A DNA stretch of 64,000 nt, from the NCBI GenBank assembly GCA_017446045.1, contig JAFSRP010000008.1, positions 37,852 through 101,851 on the forward strand, read 5' to 3'. The DNA comes from Lachnospiraceae bacterium. Lineage in GTDB: Bacteria; Bacillota; Clostridia; Lachnospirales; Lachnospiraceae. A program made the position numbers and the translations under genes. Under the pieces are notes generated by a model. The model did no database searches. It saw only the letters and a list, made by a program, of their open reading frames with translations, and was not told the DNA's origin. Shown piece by piece: positions 26,262-35,778 of the stretch; position 1 is the first letter of the stretch; each line of letters starts with the position of its first letter.

Positions 26262-27983
26262 TTGCATATTACATTGATAGATGCCGGTCTTCTGAAAAAA
26301 TGCTTCATTGCCGGCGCAAAAAATCTGGATGCGAACAAGGAATACATCAATGAACTGAATGTATTCCCTGTTCCTGACGGAGATACCGGGACAAATATGT
26401 CCATGACCATCATGTCTGCAGCCCGTGCGATCGATGAGCTGGAAGATCCGGATATGCGTTCCCTGGTCAAAGCGATGTCCAGCGGCTCGCTGCGCGGTGC
26501 GCGCGGCAACTCCGGCGTCATTATGTCCCAGCTGATCCGCGGCTTCTGCAAGGCGGTGGATGACAACGAGACGATCGATGCCGCACTCGCACAGGCAGCG
26601 TTTACCAGAGCGGTGGAGACAGCCTATAAGGCAGTTATGAAGCCGAAAGAAGGCACCATTCTGACTGTGGCACGCGGCATGTCCGAAAAAGTAGAAGAGC
26701 TTGCGCCGGAGGCGGAAGATCTGACTGCCCTGCTGGGGGACACTGTTTCCTGCGGCCGCGAGGTCCTCGCCAACACTCCGGAGCTTCTTCCTGTCCTCAA
26801 AGAGGCGGGCGTAGTGGACTCCGGCGGACAGGGACTGATCGTATTTATGGAAGGCGTACTTGCCGTGCTTGAAGGCAGGGAGGTCGATCTTTCTCTGGGC
26901 AGTCCGGCCGGCACACATCCCGGCGCCGCTGATCTTGACAGCCTTGCAGCCCGCGCGGACGCCGCGATGGGACGCGGAAAGATCTCCACGGATGATATCA
27001 AATTCGGTTACTGCACCGAGTTTATCGTCAATCTGCCGGAGCCGCTCCCGGATGAAAAGGTGCTTCAGTTCAAGGCGTTCCTTGAGAGTATCGGTGATTC
27101 TATCGTCTGTGTGGCAGATGATGAGATGATCAAGATCCATGTGCATACGAACCACCCCGGGCAGGCGTTTGAGAAGGGACTGGAGATGGGCTCTCTTTCC
27201 CGCATGAAGGTGGACAACATGCGTGAGGAGCATGAAGAGAAGCTCATCCGCAATGCTTCGAAGATCGCTGCCATGGAGAAGCTGAAGACCTCCGAGGAAG
27301 AAGCAAAGAAAAAAGCTCCGAAGAAACCGGTCGGCTTCGTTACGGTCTGTTCCGGCAGCGGCCTGAAGAAGATCTTCGAGGAGTTGGGCGCCGATTATGT
27401 GATCCAGGGCGGACAGACGATGAATCCCTCGACTGACGATATGCTCAATGCGATCGAGGCAGTCCACGCGGAGGATGTCTTCATTCTTCCGAACAATAAA
27501 AACATCATCCTGGCGGCCGAGCAGGCGGCAAAGATCTGTACGGACTGCCGGATCCATGTGATCCCCACCAAGACGATCCCGCAGGGTATCACTGCTTTGA
27601 TCAATTACCGTGACGGCGCTCCTGCTGAAGAAAATGTCCAGGCGATGAGCGAGAGCCTGTCAACGGTCCGTTCCGGTGAAGTGACCTACGCGGTCCGCAA
27701 TACCCAGGTGGACGGACGGGAGATCCGTGAAGGCGATATCATGGGTATCGGTGACCGGGGGATCCTTGCTGTCGGAGAGGTATTGAATGACACCACCATG
27801 GAGATGCTGAAGGAAATGGTGGATGAGTATACTTCGATCATTACTGTATATTCCGGTGAGGGGATCGACGACGAGGCAGCCGGTATGCTCTGCGACCGGA
27901 TCCGTGAGGCCTGGCCGGATACGGATGTGGAGTATGAGCGCGGTGAACAGCCCGTTTATTACTACATCATCAGCGCGGAATAA
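26262..27983 (+). CDS. fakA: Fatty acid kinase catalytic subunit, DAK2 domain (FakA/YloV)
   Basis: A 573-residue protein that phosphorylates fatty acids carried by a DegV/FakB partner so they enter phospholipid synthesis. The DhaL-type kinase domain is at the N-terminus (NVFPVPDGDTGTNMSMT near residue 28 with metal-binding Asp residues, then GSLRGARGNSGVIMSQL); middle and C-terminal domains typical of YloV follow. The start is TTG 26262, supported by AAAGGAGG eight bases upstream. No FakB gene is in the window. The stop overlaps the recG start (TAATG). Confidence 0.92.
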   Translation: MHITLIDAGLLKKCFIAGAKNLDANKEYINELNVFPVPDGDTGTNMSMTIMSAARAIDELEDPDMRSLVKAMSSGSLRGARGNSGVIMSQLIRGFCKAVDDNETIDAALAQAAFTRAVETAYKAVMKPKEGTILTVARGMSEKVEELAPEAEDLTALLGDTVSCGREVLANTPELLPVLKEAGVVDSGGQGLIVFMEGVLAVLEGREVDLSLGSPAGTHPGAADLDSLAARADAAMGRGKISTDDIKFGYCTEFIVNLPEPLPDEKVLQFKAFLESIGDSIVCVADDEMIKIHVHTNHPGQAFEKGLEMGSLSRMKVDNMREEHEEKLIRNASKIAAMEKLKTSEEEAKKKAPKKPVGFVTVCSGSGLKKIFEELGADYVIQGGQTMNPSTDDMLNAIEAVHAEDVFILPNNKNIILAAEQAAKICTDCRIHVIPTKTIPQGITALINYRDGAPAEENVQAMSESLSTVRSGEVTYAVRNTQVDGREIREGDIMGIGDRGILAVGEVLNDTTMEMLKEMVDEYTSIITVYSGEGIDDEAAGMLCDRIREAWPDTDVEYERGEQPVYYYIISAE

Positions 27984-30169
27984 TGACAGAACTGACGGCA
28001 CTGAAAGGAATCGGTGAAAAGACTGCCGGGGCGCTTAACCGCCTCGGCATTTATCGTGCAGAGGATCTTGTGCGGTACTATCCGCGTGATTATGAGACCT
28101 TCTCGGATCCGGTCCCTCTTCATCGGCTGACACCGGGCGGTACCTTTACGGTAGAGTCGGTGCTGCAGAAAGATGCGGCGATCAACCGGTTCAACGGGAT
28201 GACCATCGTCAACGTCTATCTGGCGGATATGACCGGCCGGCTGCAGCTGAGCTGGTTCAACGCGCCCTTTCTGAAGAACAGCCTGAAGGCGGGACGCCAT
28301 CTGGTCTTCCGTGGACGCGTTTACGAAAAGAACGGGCGCCTGATCATGAGTCAGCCGAGGATCTACGATCCCGTGACTTACCGGGAAAAGTACGCCGGGA
28401 GGATGATGCCGCTTTATTCCCTGACAAAGGGCATCAGCAACCAGACTCTGGTGAAGGCGGTGACGGAAGCCCTGAAACGTGTCGGGGGAGGACCGGAGTA
28501 TCTTCCCGCTGAAGTCAGGGAGCCAAACGATCTGCCGGACCTTTCGGAGACCGTGATCCGGATGCATTTCCCGAGAAGCCGGGAAGAACTCCTGAATGCA
28601 AGGCGCCGCGTCGTATTTGAGGAATTTTTCATGGCAATGCTTGCCGGCGCCTATCTGAGCGAGCATGCCGGAAGGCAGGCTTCTACGCATGTGTGCCGCC
28701 CCAATGTGCAGATGATCCGTTTTATGGCGGACCTGCCGTTTTCCCTGACAAAGGCGCAGTCAAAGGCATATCGAGAGATCGCGGCGGACATGGCTTCCGG
28801 ACGGGTGATGAACCGCCTCGTGGAAGGAGACGTGGGATCCGGTAAAACGATCGTCGCCGTCCTTGCCATGCTGAACGCAGCCCTGAACGGGTACCAGTCG
28901 GCTTTTATGGCGCCGACGGCTGTACTGGCAAAACAGCATTACGAGACCATCACCGGATTGCTGAAGAGTTGGGACGGGGGTGAGGACTCGGCCCTGATAA
29001 ACCTTGGCGGCTTCGGGATGCCTGCAGCGGGTAAAGGAGAGAACACAGGCGATCCGGGAGCGCATCAGCCTGCGCTTCAGAAGCGGCCGCTCCGTGTCGT
29101 CCTGGTGACTGGCAGCATGTCTGCCGCCGAACGAAAGGCAGCCCACGCCCTGATCCGTGATCATGAGGCGGATATCATTATAGGCACACATACGCTGTTC
29201 CAGGAGAAGCTGGAATATGCCGATCTCGGCCTGATCGTCACCGATGAGCAGCACCGTTTCGGTGTCGGGCAGCGGGAGGCGCTGTACCGCAAGGGTGAGG
29301 TGCCGCATACGCTGGTCATGAGCGCGACGCCGATCCCGCGGACGCTGGCGATCATTTTGTACAGTGACATGGATATCTCCGTGATCGACGCCCGGCCGGA
29401 AGGCCGGATCCCGATCAAAAACGCTGTGGTCGGTCCCGGGTACCGTCCGAACGCTTACCGTTTTATCGCTGGTGAGATCAAAAAAGGCCGGCAGGCTTAT
29501 GTGATCTGTCCGGCCATCGAAGCAGGGGAAGATGAAGACGGCGCCGGCTCACAGGACACTGCCGTGCCGGGAGAACTGGAAAATGTCACCGATTATGCCG
29601 GGAAGCTGAAGAAGCTGATGCCCCCGGATGTGCGGATCGGTGTGCTGCACGGGCGCATTAAGGGCGATGAGAAGGAATCTGTCATGGAAGCGTTCAAAAA
29701 CAGGGAGATCGACCTGCTGGTATCCACGACGGTGGTGGAAGTGGGCGTCGACGTACCGAACGCGACCGTCATGATGATCGAAAACGCGGAACGCTTCGGA
29801 CTGGCGGAACTGCACCAGCTACGGGGCAGGGTCGGCCGCGGAGAGTGGCAGTCCTACTGCATCATGGTAAACACTTCCGATACGGACAAGGCGGCAGAGC
29901 GGCTCGACATCCTGAATCATTCCAATGACGGTTTCAGGATCGCGGAGGAGGACCTGCGCCTGCGCGGGCCGGGAGATATCTTCGGTGTCCGGCAGAGCGG
30001 CGAGCGCAGCTTCCGGGTGGCTGATATCTATCAGGACGCCGATGTGCTTAAAATGGCCAAGGACAGTGTCACAGGCCTGCTGAAGGCTGACCGGGATCTG
30101 TCGGCTCCGGCGCATGAGCCCCTTCGGAAACTGCTGGAACAGTACCTGGAGAAAGGTCAGATGATATAG
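27983..30169 (+). CDS. recG: ATP-dependent DNA helicase RecG
   Basis: A 728-residue superfamily 2 helicase that remodels stalled replication forks and branched DNA. An N-terminal wedge/OB domain (about 60-160) precedes the motor: Walker A in EGDVGSGKTIVAV, motif II VTDEQHRFGVGQRE, SATPIPRTLA, and the C-terminal LHQLRGRVGRGEWQSYC. It is longer than the usual 680-700 residues because of inserts after the TAVLAKQHYE block (about 30 residues, Gly/Ala-rich) and near VICPAIEAGEDEDG. It overlaps fakA by one base. Confidence 0.95.
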   Translation: MTELTALKGIGEKTAGALNRLGIYRAEDLVRYYPRDYETFSDPVPLHRLTPGGTFTVESVLQKDAAINRFNGMTIVNVYLADMTGRLQLSWFNAPFLKNSLKAGRHLVFRGRVYEKNGRLIMSQPRIYDPVTYREKYAGRMMPLYSLTKGISNQTLVKAVTEALKRVGGGPEYLPAEVREPNDLPDLSETVIRMHFPRSREELLNARRRVVFEEFFMAMLAGAYLSEHAGRQASTHVCRPNVQMIRFMADLPFSLTKAQSKAYREIAADMASGRVMNRLVEGDVGSGKTIVAVLAMLNAALNGYQSAFMAPTAVLAKQHYETITGLLKSWDGGEDSALINLGGFGMPAAGKGENTGDPGAHQPALQKRPLRVVLVTGSMSAAERKAAHALIRDHEADIIIGTHTLFQEKLEYADLGLIVTDEQHRFGVGQREALYRKGEVPHTLVMSATPIPRTLAIILYSDMDISVIDARPEGRIPIKNAVVGPGYRPNAYRFIAGEIKKGRQAYVICPAIEAGEDEDGAGSQDTAVPGELENVTDYAGKLKKLMPPDVRIGVLHGRIKGDEKESVMEAFKNREIDLLVSTTVVEVGVDVPNATVMMIENAERFGLAELHQLRGRVGRGEWQSYCIMVNTSDTDKAAERLDILNHSNDGFRIAEEDLRLRGPGDIFGVRQSGERSFRVADIYQDADVLKMAKDSVTGLLKADRDLSAPAHEPLRKLLEQYLEKGQMI

Positions 30170-30245
30170 GCAGGCAAAGATGCAGGCCTGCGGACCGGAA
30201 AACCGCAAATACAGCTTATAAAAGGATATCAGAAAGGAATACCAG

Positions 30246-30842
30246 ATGAGAGTGATCGCCGGTACGGCGCGCAGCATTCCACTGAAGGCACCCGCCGGGA
30301 TGGATACGCGTCCCACAGCCGATAAGATCAAGGAGACCCTGTTCAACATCCTGCAGTTTGAAGTGCAGGGTGCGGTTTTTGCCGACCTTTTTGCCGGTTC
30401 GGGCGCCATCGGGATCGAAGCGCTGAGCCGGGGAGCGGATCGCGCGCTTTTTATTGATTCGGCAAAGCCGGCAGTGGATGTGATCCGTGACAATGTCCGT
30501 AAATGTCATTTTGAGGACCGCGCAGAAATCATACGTGCCGACGCCATGTCTGCTGCGGCGTATGTCTCGAGGGCATTGAAGGCGGCGGAGCCGGGCACGC
30601 CCCTGATCGTTTTCATGGATCCGCCTTATGATAAAGGCCTGGAATTCCCGGTACTCGCTTCGCTTAGCGCCGCAGGCATTTTGAATGAGGACAGTCTTGT
30701 GATCGTTGAGGAGTCTCTCCGCTGCGATATGAGTCCTGCGGAGGAACTTGGGTTTACAGTCTGCAGAGAGAAACTGTACAAGAACCAGAAACATGTTTTC
30801 ATGCACTGGGAGCCTGTCGGAGCAGCGCCCCGGAGCAGGTGA
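30246..30842 (+). CDS. rsmD: 16S rRNA (guanine(966)-N(2))-methyltransferase
   Basis: A 198-residue Rossmann methyltransferase modifying 16S rRNA in the small subunit. The SAM-binding ADLFAGSGAIGIEALSRGA and catalytic DPPYDKG are intact; MRVIAGTARSIPL is the family start. It lies 76 bases after recG and before coaD, the usual Firmicutes order. Confidence 0.93.
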   Translation: MRVIAGTARSIPLKAPAGMDTRPTADKIKETLFNILQFEVQGAVFADLFAGSGAIGIEALSRGADRALFIDSAKPAVDVIRDNVRKCHFEDRAEIIRADAMSAAAYVSRALKAAEPGTPLIVFMDPPYDKGLEFPVLASLSAAGILNEDSLVIVEESLRCDMSPAEELGFTVCREKLYKNQKHVFMHWEPVGAAPRSR

Positions 30843-31003
30843 TCGATGAAAACGAAAAGTCTCTGGTTACAGCGGACGGTAGAGTTTTCAGAAGATTCAT
30901 ATCATTTTTGTTTCGGCATACTGGAAAAAGTATACAGATATATGTTATGCTGTCGAAGATAAGATCGTCCGGCATTTCCCGGCAGAAAGACAGGCTGAGA
31001 GAC

Positions 31004-31495
31004 ATGAAGACCACGGCAATTTTCCCCGGCAGCTTTGATCCGCTGACCCTCGGACATTTAAATATCATCGAAAAAGCATCACGACTCTTCGGAAGAATCA
31101 TTATAGGGGTGCTCCCAAATAATGCAAAAACTCCATTGTTTTCTGCAGATGAACGTGTTAAGATGATAGCTGAAGTCGTAGAAAAATTCGGAAACGTCGA
31201 AGTGAAATGCTTCGACGGTTTACTTGTGGATTTTGTGAGGGAGGAGCAGGCGGACTGTGTGATCCGCGGGATCCGCAACATGACGGACTTTGACTATGAG
31301 GTCCGGATGAGCCAGGTCAACCAGAAGATGCTCCCTTCTTATGAGACCGTTTTTCTGATCACAGACAGTATATACAGCTGCATCAGTTCCACTGACGTCC
31401 GAAGCGGCGTCCGCTATGGTGTGGATCTCAGAGATTTTGTCCCGCCGCGCGTGAACGAACTGATCAGGGAGAAGTACAAGGAGAATTACAAATGA
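31004..31495 (+). CDS. coaD: Phosphopantetheine adenylyltransferase
   Basis: A 163-residue enzyme of coenzyme A synthesis joining AMP to 4'-phosphopantetheine. The T/HxGH nucleotidyl motif is in FPGSFDPLTLGH at the N-terminus, and the C-terminal YSCISSTDVR is present. The frame is open to 30839, but starting there would add 55 unrelated residues and overlap rsmD; ATG 31004 gives the standard length. AT-rich DNA at 30900-30960 may contain a promoter (TTGTTT-17-TATACA). Confidence 0.94.
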   Translation: MKTTAIFPGSFDPLTLGHLNIIEKASRLFGRIIIGVLPNNAKTPLFSADERVKMIAEVVEKFGNVEVKCFDGLLVDFVREEQADCVIRGIRNMTDFDYEVRMSQVNQKMLPSYETVFLITDSIYSCISSTDVRSGVRYGVDLRDFVPPRVNELIREKYKENYK

Positions 31496-32061
31496 GCAGG
31501 ATCGAGCAGATCATTCAGGAAATCGAGGAGTATATCGACAGCTGTAAGTATCAGCCGCTTTCCAATTCCAAGATCATTGTCAATAAGGAGGAAATGGAGG
31601 AGCTGTTGGTCGAGCTGCGCATGCGTGTTCCGGATGAGATCAAGAAGTATCAGAAGATCATCGGGCAGCAGGATGCGATCCTTGAGGATGCAAGGTCCCA
31701 GGCGCAGAACATGATCAACGACGCCCAATCCCAGATCGACGAGCTTGTCAGCGATCACGAAGTTATGCAGAGAGCATATCAGCGCGCCAATGAAGTCGTT
31801 GAGGAAGCAAGACAGCAGGGAGATGCTATCGTGGCAGCTGCTGTGGACGACGCCAACAACATCCGTAACGGCGCGATGCAGTATGCAGACGGACTGCTTT
31901 CCAACATTCAGGAGATCATTTCTGTCAATGCAGGCGAGAGCAAGCAGCGTTTTGACCAGATGTTTATCTCGCTGCAGCATGTTTACGATGAGTGTTCGGA
32001 GAGCAGAAGCCAGCTTCAGCCCGCACAGCCTGCCTATGAAGGCGAAGTGGCCGGACAGTGA
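31492..32061 (+). CDS. Coiled-coil protein of unknown function
   Basis: A 189-residue acidic, largely helical protein. Residues about 50-150 read as a long coiled coil rich in Gln, Glu and Ala (DAILEDARSQAQNMINDAQS, then ANEVVEEARQQGDAIVAAAV), similar to segments of V-ATPase stator subunits and DivIVA-type proteins. No membrane segment is present. It overlaps coaD by four bases (ATGA). A structural or septum-associated role is possible, but no function can be assigned. Confidence 0.7.
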   Translation: MSRIEQIIQEIEEYIDSCKYQPLSNSKIIVNKEEMEELLVELRMRVPDEIKKYQKIIGQQDAILEDARSQAQNMINDAQSQIDELVSDHEVMQRAYQRANEVVEEARQQGDAIVAAAVDDANNIRNGAMQYADGLLSNIQEIISVNAGESKQRFDQMFISLQHVYDECSESRSQLQPAQPAYEGEVAGQ

Positions 32062-32746
32062 TCCGGAGGCCGTCATTTTTGATCTTGACGGCACTCTGGT
32101 AGATTCCATGTGGATGTGGACGGATATCGACATTGAATATCTGGCACGTTTCGGACATCCTTTCAGCCGGCAGCTGCAGATCGAGATCGAGGGTATGAGC
32201 ATCGAAGAGACAGCTGTCTGGTTCAAGCAAAAGTATCAGATCCCGGACTCTCTGGAGCAGATCCGGAGAGACTGGATCTCCATGTCTTTGGACAAGTATA
32301 AAAATGAAGTCCCGTTCAAGCCTTATGCACGGGATTTCCTTTGTTTTCTGAAGAGTCGCGGTATAAAGACCGCGATCGCCTCATCCAACGCCGTTCCTAT
32401 GGTGGAGGCGTGTCTCGACTCATTATCCGTCAAAGACCAGATCGACATTGTTGTAACATCCAGCGAGGTAGAAAAGGGAAAGCCCTGGCCGGATGTTTAT
32501 TTGCTGGCCGCCGAGCGCCTGGGTGCCGATCCTTCCCGATGCGTGGTATTTGAAGATGTCCCTGCGGGGATCCGCGCGGGAAAAGCGGCTGGAATGTATG
32601 TGTATGCTGTGTACGACAAATATTCCGAAGACATTGATATTGAAAAACGGGAGCTTGCTGACGCATATATCCATGATTTCGGAGAACTTCTTCCGGAGAT
32701 GAAGGATGGAGATGCGGTGACGGGCGGTACCGGGTCTATGTCATAA
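32036..32746 (+). CDS. HAD-superfamily phosphatase, beta-phosphoglucomutase-like
   Basis: A 236-residue HAD hydrolase. Motif I is AVIFDLDGTLVDS near residue 12, motif II IASSNA, motif III the Lys in VEKGKPWPD, and motif IV VVFEDVPAGIRAGKAAGM. A helical cap lies between motifs I and II. ATG 32036 overlaps the end of the coiled-coil gene by 26 bases; no ribosome site is visible, so it may rely on translational coupling. Substrate is probably a sugar phosphate, not further resolved. Confidence 0.82.
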   Translation: MKAKWPDSDPEAVIFDLDGTLVDSMWMWTDIDIEYLARFGHPFSRQLQIEIEGMSIEETAVWFKQKYQIPDSLEQIRRDWISMSLDKYKNEVPFKPYARDFLCFLKSRGIKTAIASSNAVPMVEACLDSLSVKDQIDIVVTSSEVEKGKPWPDVYLLAAERLGADPSRCVVFEDVPAGIRAGKAAGMYVYAVYDKYSEDIDIEKRELADAYIHDFGELLPEMKDGDAVTGGTGSMS

Positions 32747-32775
32747 GGTTACCACCGGATTGGTTTTTTGATCAT

Positions 32776-33870
32776 ATGATTTCTGTAAGTGTTTCGGCAG
32801 ATGACGCCGGGCAGCGAATGGACAAATACCTTGCAAAGTATCTTGACCGCGCGCCCAGGAGCTTTATCTACAGATCCCTGCGCAAAAAGAATATCAGTCT
32901 GAACGGGAAAAAGGCAGACGGAAGCGAGATCCTTCGTGAGGGGGATGAGATCCGCCTCTTTTTTTCCGACGATACTTTTGGGACACTGCGTTCTGCCGGC
33001 GCTTCCGGCAAAGCTGCCTTAGCATCTTTGAAAGGAGCCGGCAGCATTCATGAGACAGGCCTGAAGGAGGCAACACGGCTTTCGGCATATTGCGGTATCG
33101 TATACGAGGACGATCAGGTGATCATCGCTGATAAGCATGCAGGCATCCTGAGCCAAAAGGCAGCTGCAGACGACGTCAGTATCAATGAGATATTGCTCGG
33201 GTACACAAGGGCGCAGCAGGCAGCAAAAGGAGAGCATTTTTCGGATGCTTTTACGCCATCTGTATGCAACCGGCTGGACCGCAATACGAGCGGACTTGTC
33301 TGCTTTGCGAAGACGTATGGCGCGGCACGTGAGTGGAACCGCCTTTTTCGTGACCGAGATATGAAAAAGTATTATCTGGCCGTGGTCCGGGGAAGTATTA
33401 CCGTTCCGGGACACGCAGCCGGCTGGCTTTTGAAGGATCAGAAGAACAACCGGGTCGTGGTTATGGACGAAGCGGCTGAGGGAGCGTCCCGTATCGAAAC
33501 GGCCTGGGAACCGGTTTTATCCGCGTCACTTCCGCAGGTGCTTCCGGATGTTTCGGATGGCGGGAATCTCAGAGTCCCCGATGGCTATACGCTTCTTCGT
33601 GTAGAGCTCATCACCGGCAGATCTCATCAGATCCGAGCACATTTCAGGCATTTGGGGCATCCGCTTGCCGGAGATCCCAAGTATGCGGATCCTGTAGAAA
33701 CACTACAGCTGCGGAAACAGTTCGGCATCCGCCGTCAGCTTCTGCATGCCTACGAACTTATTCTTCCGGATGAGCTTCATCCACCTCTTGAACATCTGCA
33801 GGGCAGGCGGTTTACGACACCGCTTCCGGCAGACTGGTTATCATTTTTGAAAGCCGGACAGCATTTCTAA
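32776..33870 (+). CDS. RluA/RluC-family rRNA pseudouridine synthase
   Basis: A 364-residue protein with an N-terminal S4 RNA-binding domain (RMDKYLAKYLDRAPRSFIYR, about 12-75) and a pseudouridine synthase domain. The catalytic motif is CNRLDRNTSGLV, with the catalytic Asp kept, where most relatives have HRLDxxTSG. LITGRSHQIRAHFRHLGHPLAGD is the second family signature. It probably converts uridines in 23S rRNA; the exact site cannot be assigned. Confidence 0.87.
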   Translation: MISVSVSADDAGQRMDKYLAKYLDRAPRSFIYRSLRKKNISLNGKKADGSEILREGDEIRLFFSDDTFGTLRSAGASGKAALASLKGAGSIHETGLKEATRLSAYCGIVYEDDQVIIADKHAGILSQKAAADDVSINEILLGYTRAQQAAKGEHFSDAFTPSVCNRLDRNTSGLVCFAKTYGAAREWNRLFRDRDMKKYYLAVVRGSITVPGHAAGWLLKDQKNNRVVVMDEAAEGASRIETAWEPVLSASLPQVLPDVSDGGNLRVPDGYTLLRVELITGRSHQIRAHFRHLGHPLAGDPKYADPVETLQLRKQFGIRRQLLHAYELILPDELHPPLEHLQGRRFTTPLPADWLSFLKAGQHF

Positions 33871-33894
33871 GGCAGATAGTCCTGCATTTTACAT

Positions 33895-33932
33895 GACGGT
33901 TCGAGGCAGAGACCGTCTTGATCTGTTTTTTC
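33895..33932 (+). terminator. Terminator after the pseudouridine synthase gene
   Basis: GACGGT and ACCGTC pair around an 11-base loop, followed eight bases later by a T-rich run (33926-33934). Confidence 0.65.
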
Positions 33933-33980
33933 TTTTGGCTGATTTTTCAGGCTGCGATCCAAAAGAAAACACTATCAGAA

Positions 33981-34117
33981 GGCGCTTTTGATCAAGGTCA
34001 GGGCGCCGGATCGGAAGGGATCGACACCGCTGTACAAAGAGTACAGAGGTGTGTTTCGTGCACCCTGATTTTGAAAGACGGGAACAGAGCGCTGTTCCCG
34101 GGAGTTTTTTCTGGAGG
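33981..34117 (+). promoter_or_regulatory. Structured leader with terminator-like hairpin upstream of yifB
   Basis: Three structures stand in a row. GGCGC/GCGCC pair at 33981-34007. ACACC-G-CTGTAC and GTACAG-A-GGTGT make a strong hairpin at 34024-34052. A perfect 8-bp stem, GGGAACAG-AGCG-CTGTTCCC, sits at 34080-34099 and is followed by GGGAG and six T (34105-34110), three bases before the GGAGG of yifB. GGTG (34048-34051) could instead pair with CACC (34061-34064). This is the layout of an attenuator; no known riboswitch class is recognised. Confidence 0.5.
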
Positions 34118-34125
34118 TATTGTTG

Positions 34126-35778
34126 ATGTTTGCAAAGATAAAAACCGCGGGACTCCGCGGAATAGAAGGATTTATGGTAGAAGTGGAAGCCGACATGCAG
34201 ACGGGCCTGCCTGGGTTTTATCTTACCGGAGCCCTGTCTTCAGAAACCAGAGAGGCCCAGTATCGGATCATGAATGCCATAAAAAACAGCGGGATCCGCA
34301 TGGAACCGAGGAAGATCACAGTAAATTTCTCTCCTGCAGCACTCCGTAAAGACGGGACCTCTTATGATCTGCCGATCGCTGTTGCGGTGTTGTGCGCAAT
34401 GGGACTGGCAGATTATAAAGAATTCGAACACACGGCTTTTTTCGGCGAAACCGGGCTGGATGGCAGCCTGAAACCGGTGCGCGGTGCGCTGCCGATGGCA
34501 TTTACCTGCAGGGAGAACGGGGCCACGAGGGTGATCGTTCCAAAGGGAAATGAAGCAGAGGCGGCGCTTGCGGAAGGCATTGAAGTGATCGGATGCAGGG
34601 ATATTCCTGAAGTGCTGAGTATATTGAACGGCAGTTGGTCTTCGCGTGATCACAGAAGTATATGTACATCCTGGGAAGAAGAGTGTGATCCGCCGGAAAG
34701 GCGATCCGGCGTGTCTGCATTTCCGAAGCGAACGCCGGATAGAAGTACATCGGAAGGATGGAGTGCGGAGGAGGCTGCAGGAGCATACCGGGTCGACTTT
34801 TCGGAGGTCCACGGCCAGGAATACTTGAAACGGGCAGCTGAGGTCGCTGTCAGCGGAGGCCATAATTTTCTGATGAGCGGACCTGCGGGGACCGGCAAAT
34901 CCATGATTGCAAAGAGGATGCCGACCATTATGCCGGATCTGGGGCGGGATGAAGATATTGAGATCTCCAAGATCTACAGTATTTGCGGCCTGCTTTCCGA
35001 AGATCGTCCGCTGCTGGGACACCGTCCCTTTCGAAGCCCGCACCACGGGATCTCGGAGGCGGCATTTGCAGGGGGAGGGAATATGGTGATGCCCGGTGAG
35101 ATCTCCCTTGCCTCCGGCGGGATCCTTTTCCTTGACGAGCTTCCTCTGTTTCAGCGCAATACCCTGGAAATGCTCCGGCAGCCGCTGGAGGATAAACGTA
35201 TCACGGTAACACGCATGAAAGGCAGTTATACATATCCGGCAGACTTTATTCTTGTAGGCGCGATGAACAACTGTCCCTGCGGCCATTTTCCCGACAGATC
35301 GCGATGCCATTGTACTAAAGCACAGATCCGGGCGTATATGGGACGCCTCTCCAAACCGCTGCTCGAAAGGATCGATATCTGCGCAGAGGCGAGACCGGTG
35401 GGATACGGCGAACTGACAGGCACGGTCTCTTCGGAAACTTCTGCGGTGATACGCAAGAGGGTGGAAGAGACCCGCCTTATACAGGAGGAACGGTTCAGCA
35501 CTTTAGGCAGATCAGCCTGCAACGGACAGATGGGGATCCGTGAAGTAGAGCATTATTGCAGACTGGGAAAGGAAGAAACGGATTTCATGCGTGAGATCTA
35601 CCAGATGAGAGGCCTCTCCGGCCGCACCTATCATAAGATCCTGAAGGTTGCGAGAACGATCGCTGATATGAGCAAGTCTGACAATATCGGGATCAGTCAT
35701 CTTGCGGAAGCTGTGGAACTGAGAAGCATGGAAGACTCCCTTTTCCCGGCTGGGGCATCAGCGAAGGAGGCGTTTTGA
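34126..35778 (+). CDS. YifB/ComM-family Mg-chelatase-like AAA+ ATPase
   Basis: A 550-residue protein: an N-terminal Lon-like domain (GLPGFYLTGALSSETREAQYR) and an AAA+ ATPase with Walker A GPAGTGKSMIA and Walker B GGILFLDELPLF, then NCPCGHF and a C-terminal Mg-chelatase helical domain. The ComM relatives act as branch-migration helicases in natural transformation. ATG 34126 has GGAGG eight bases upstream. A Ser/Arg-rich linker at about 170-220 is longer than usual. The stop overlaps the dprA start (TGATG), consistent with joint DNA-uptake functions. Confidence 0.9.
   Translation: MFAKIKTAGLRGIEGFMVEVEADMQTGLPGFYLTGALSSETREAQYRIMNAIKNSGIRMEPRKITVNFSPAALRKDGTSYDLPIAVAVLCAMGLADYKEFEHTAFFGETGLDGSLKPVRGALPMAFTCRENGATRVIVPKGNEAEAALAEGIEVIGCRDIPEVLSILNGSWSSRDHRSICTSWEEECDPPERRSGVSAFPKRTPDRSTSEGWSAEEAAGAYRVDFSEVHGQEYLKRAAEVAVSGGHNFLMSGPAGTGKSMIAKRMPTIMPDLGRDEDIEISKIYSICGLLSEDRPLLGHRPFRSPHHGISEAAFAGGGNMVMPGEISLASGGILFLDELPLFQRNTLEMLRQPLEDKRITVTRMKGSYTYPADFILVGAMNNCPCGHFPDRSRCHCTKAQIRAYMGRLSKPLLERIDICAEARPVGYGELTGTVSSETSAVIRKRVEETRLIQEERFSTLGRSACNGQMGIREVEHYCRLGKEETDFMREIYQMRGLSGRTYHKILKVARTIADMSKSDNIGISHLAEAVELRSMEDSLFPAGASAKEAF

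Noticed and set aside
33918-34349. A 143-codon frame over the yifB leader and gene start
   Set aside because: It overlaps the terminator hairpins and the start of yifB in another frame, with no homology pattern.
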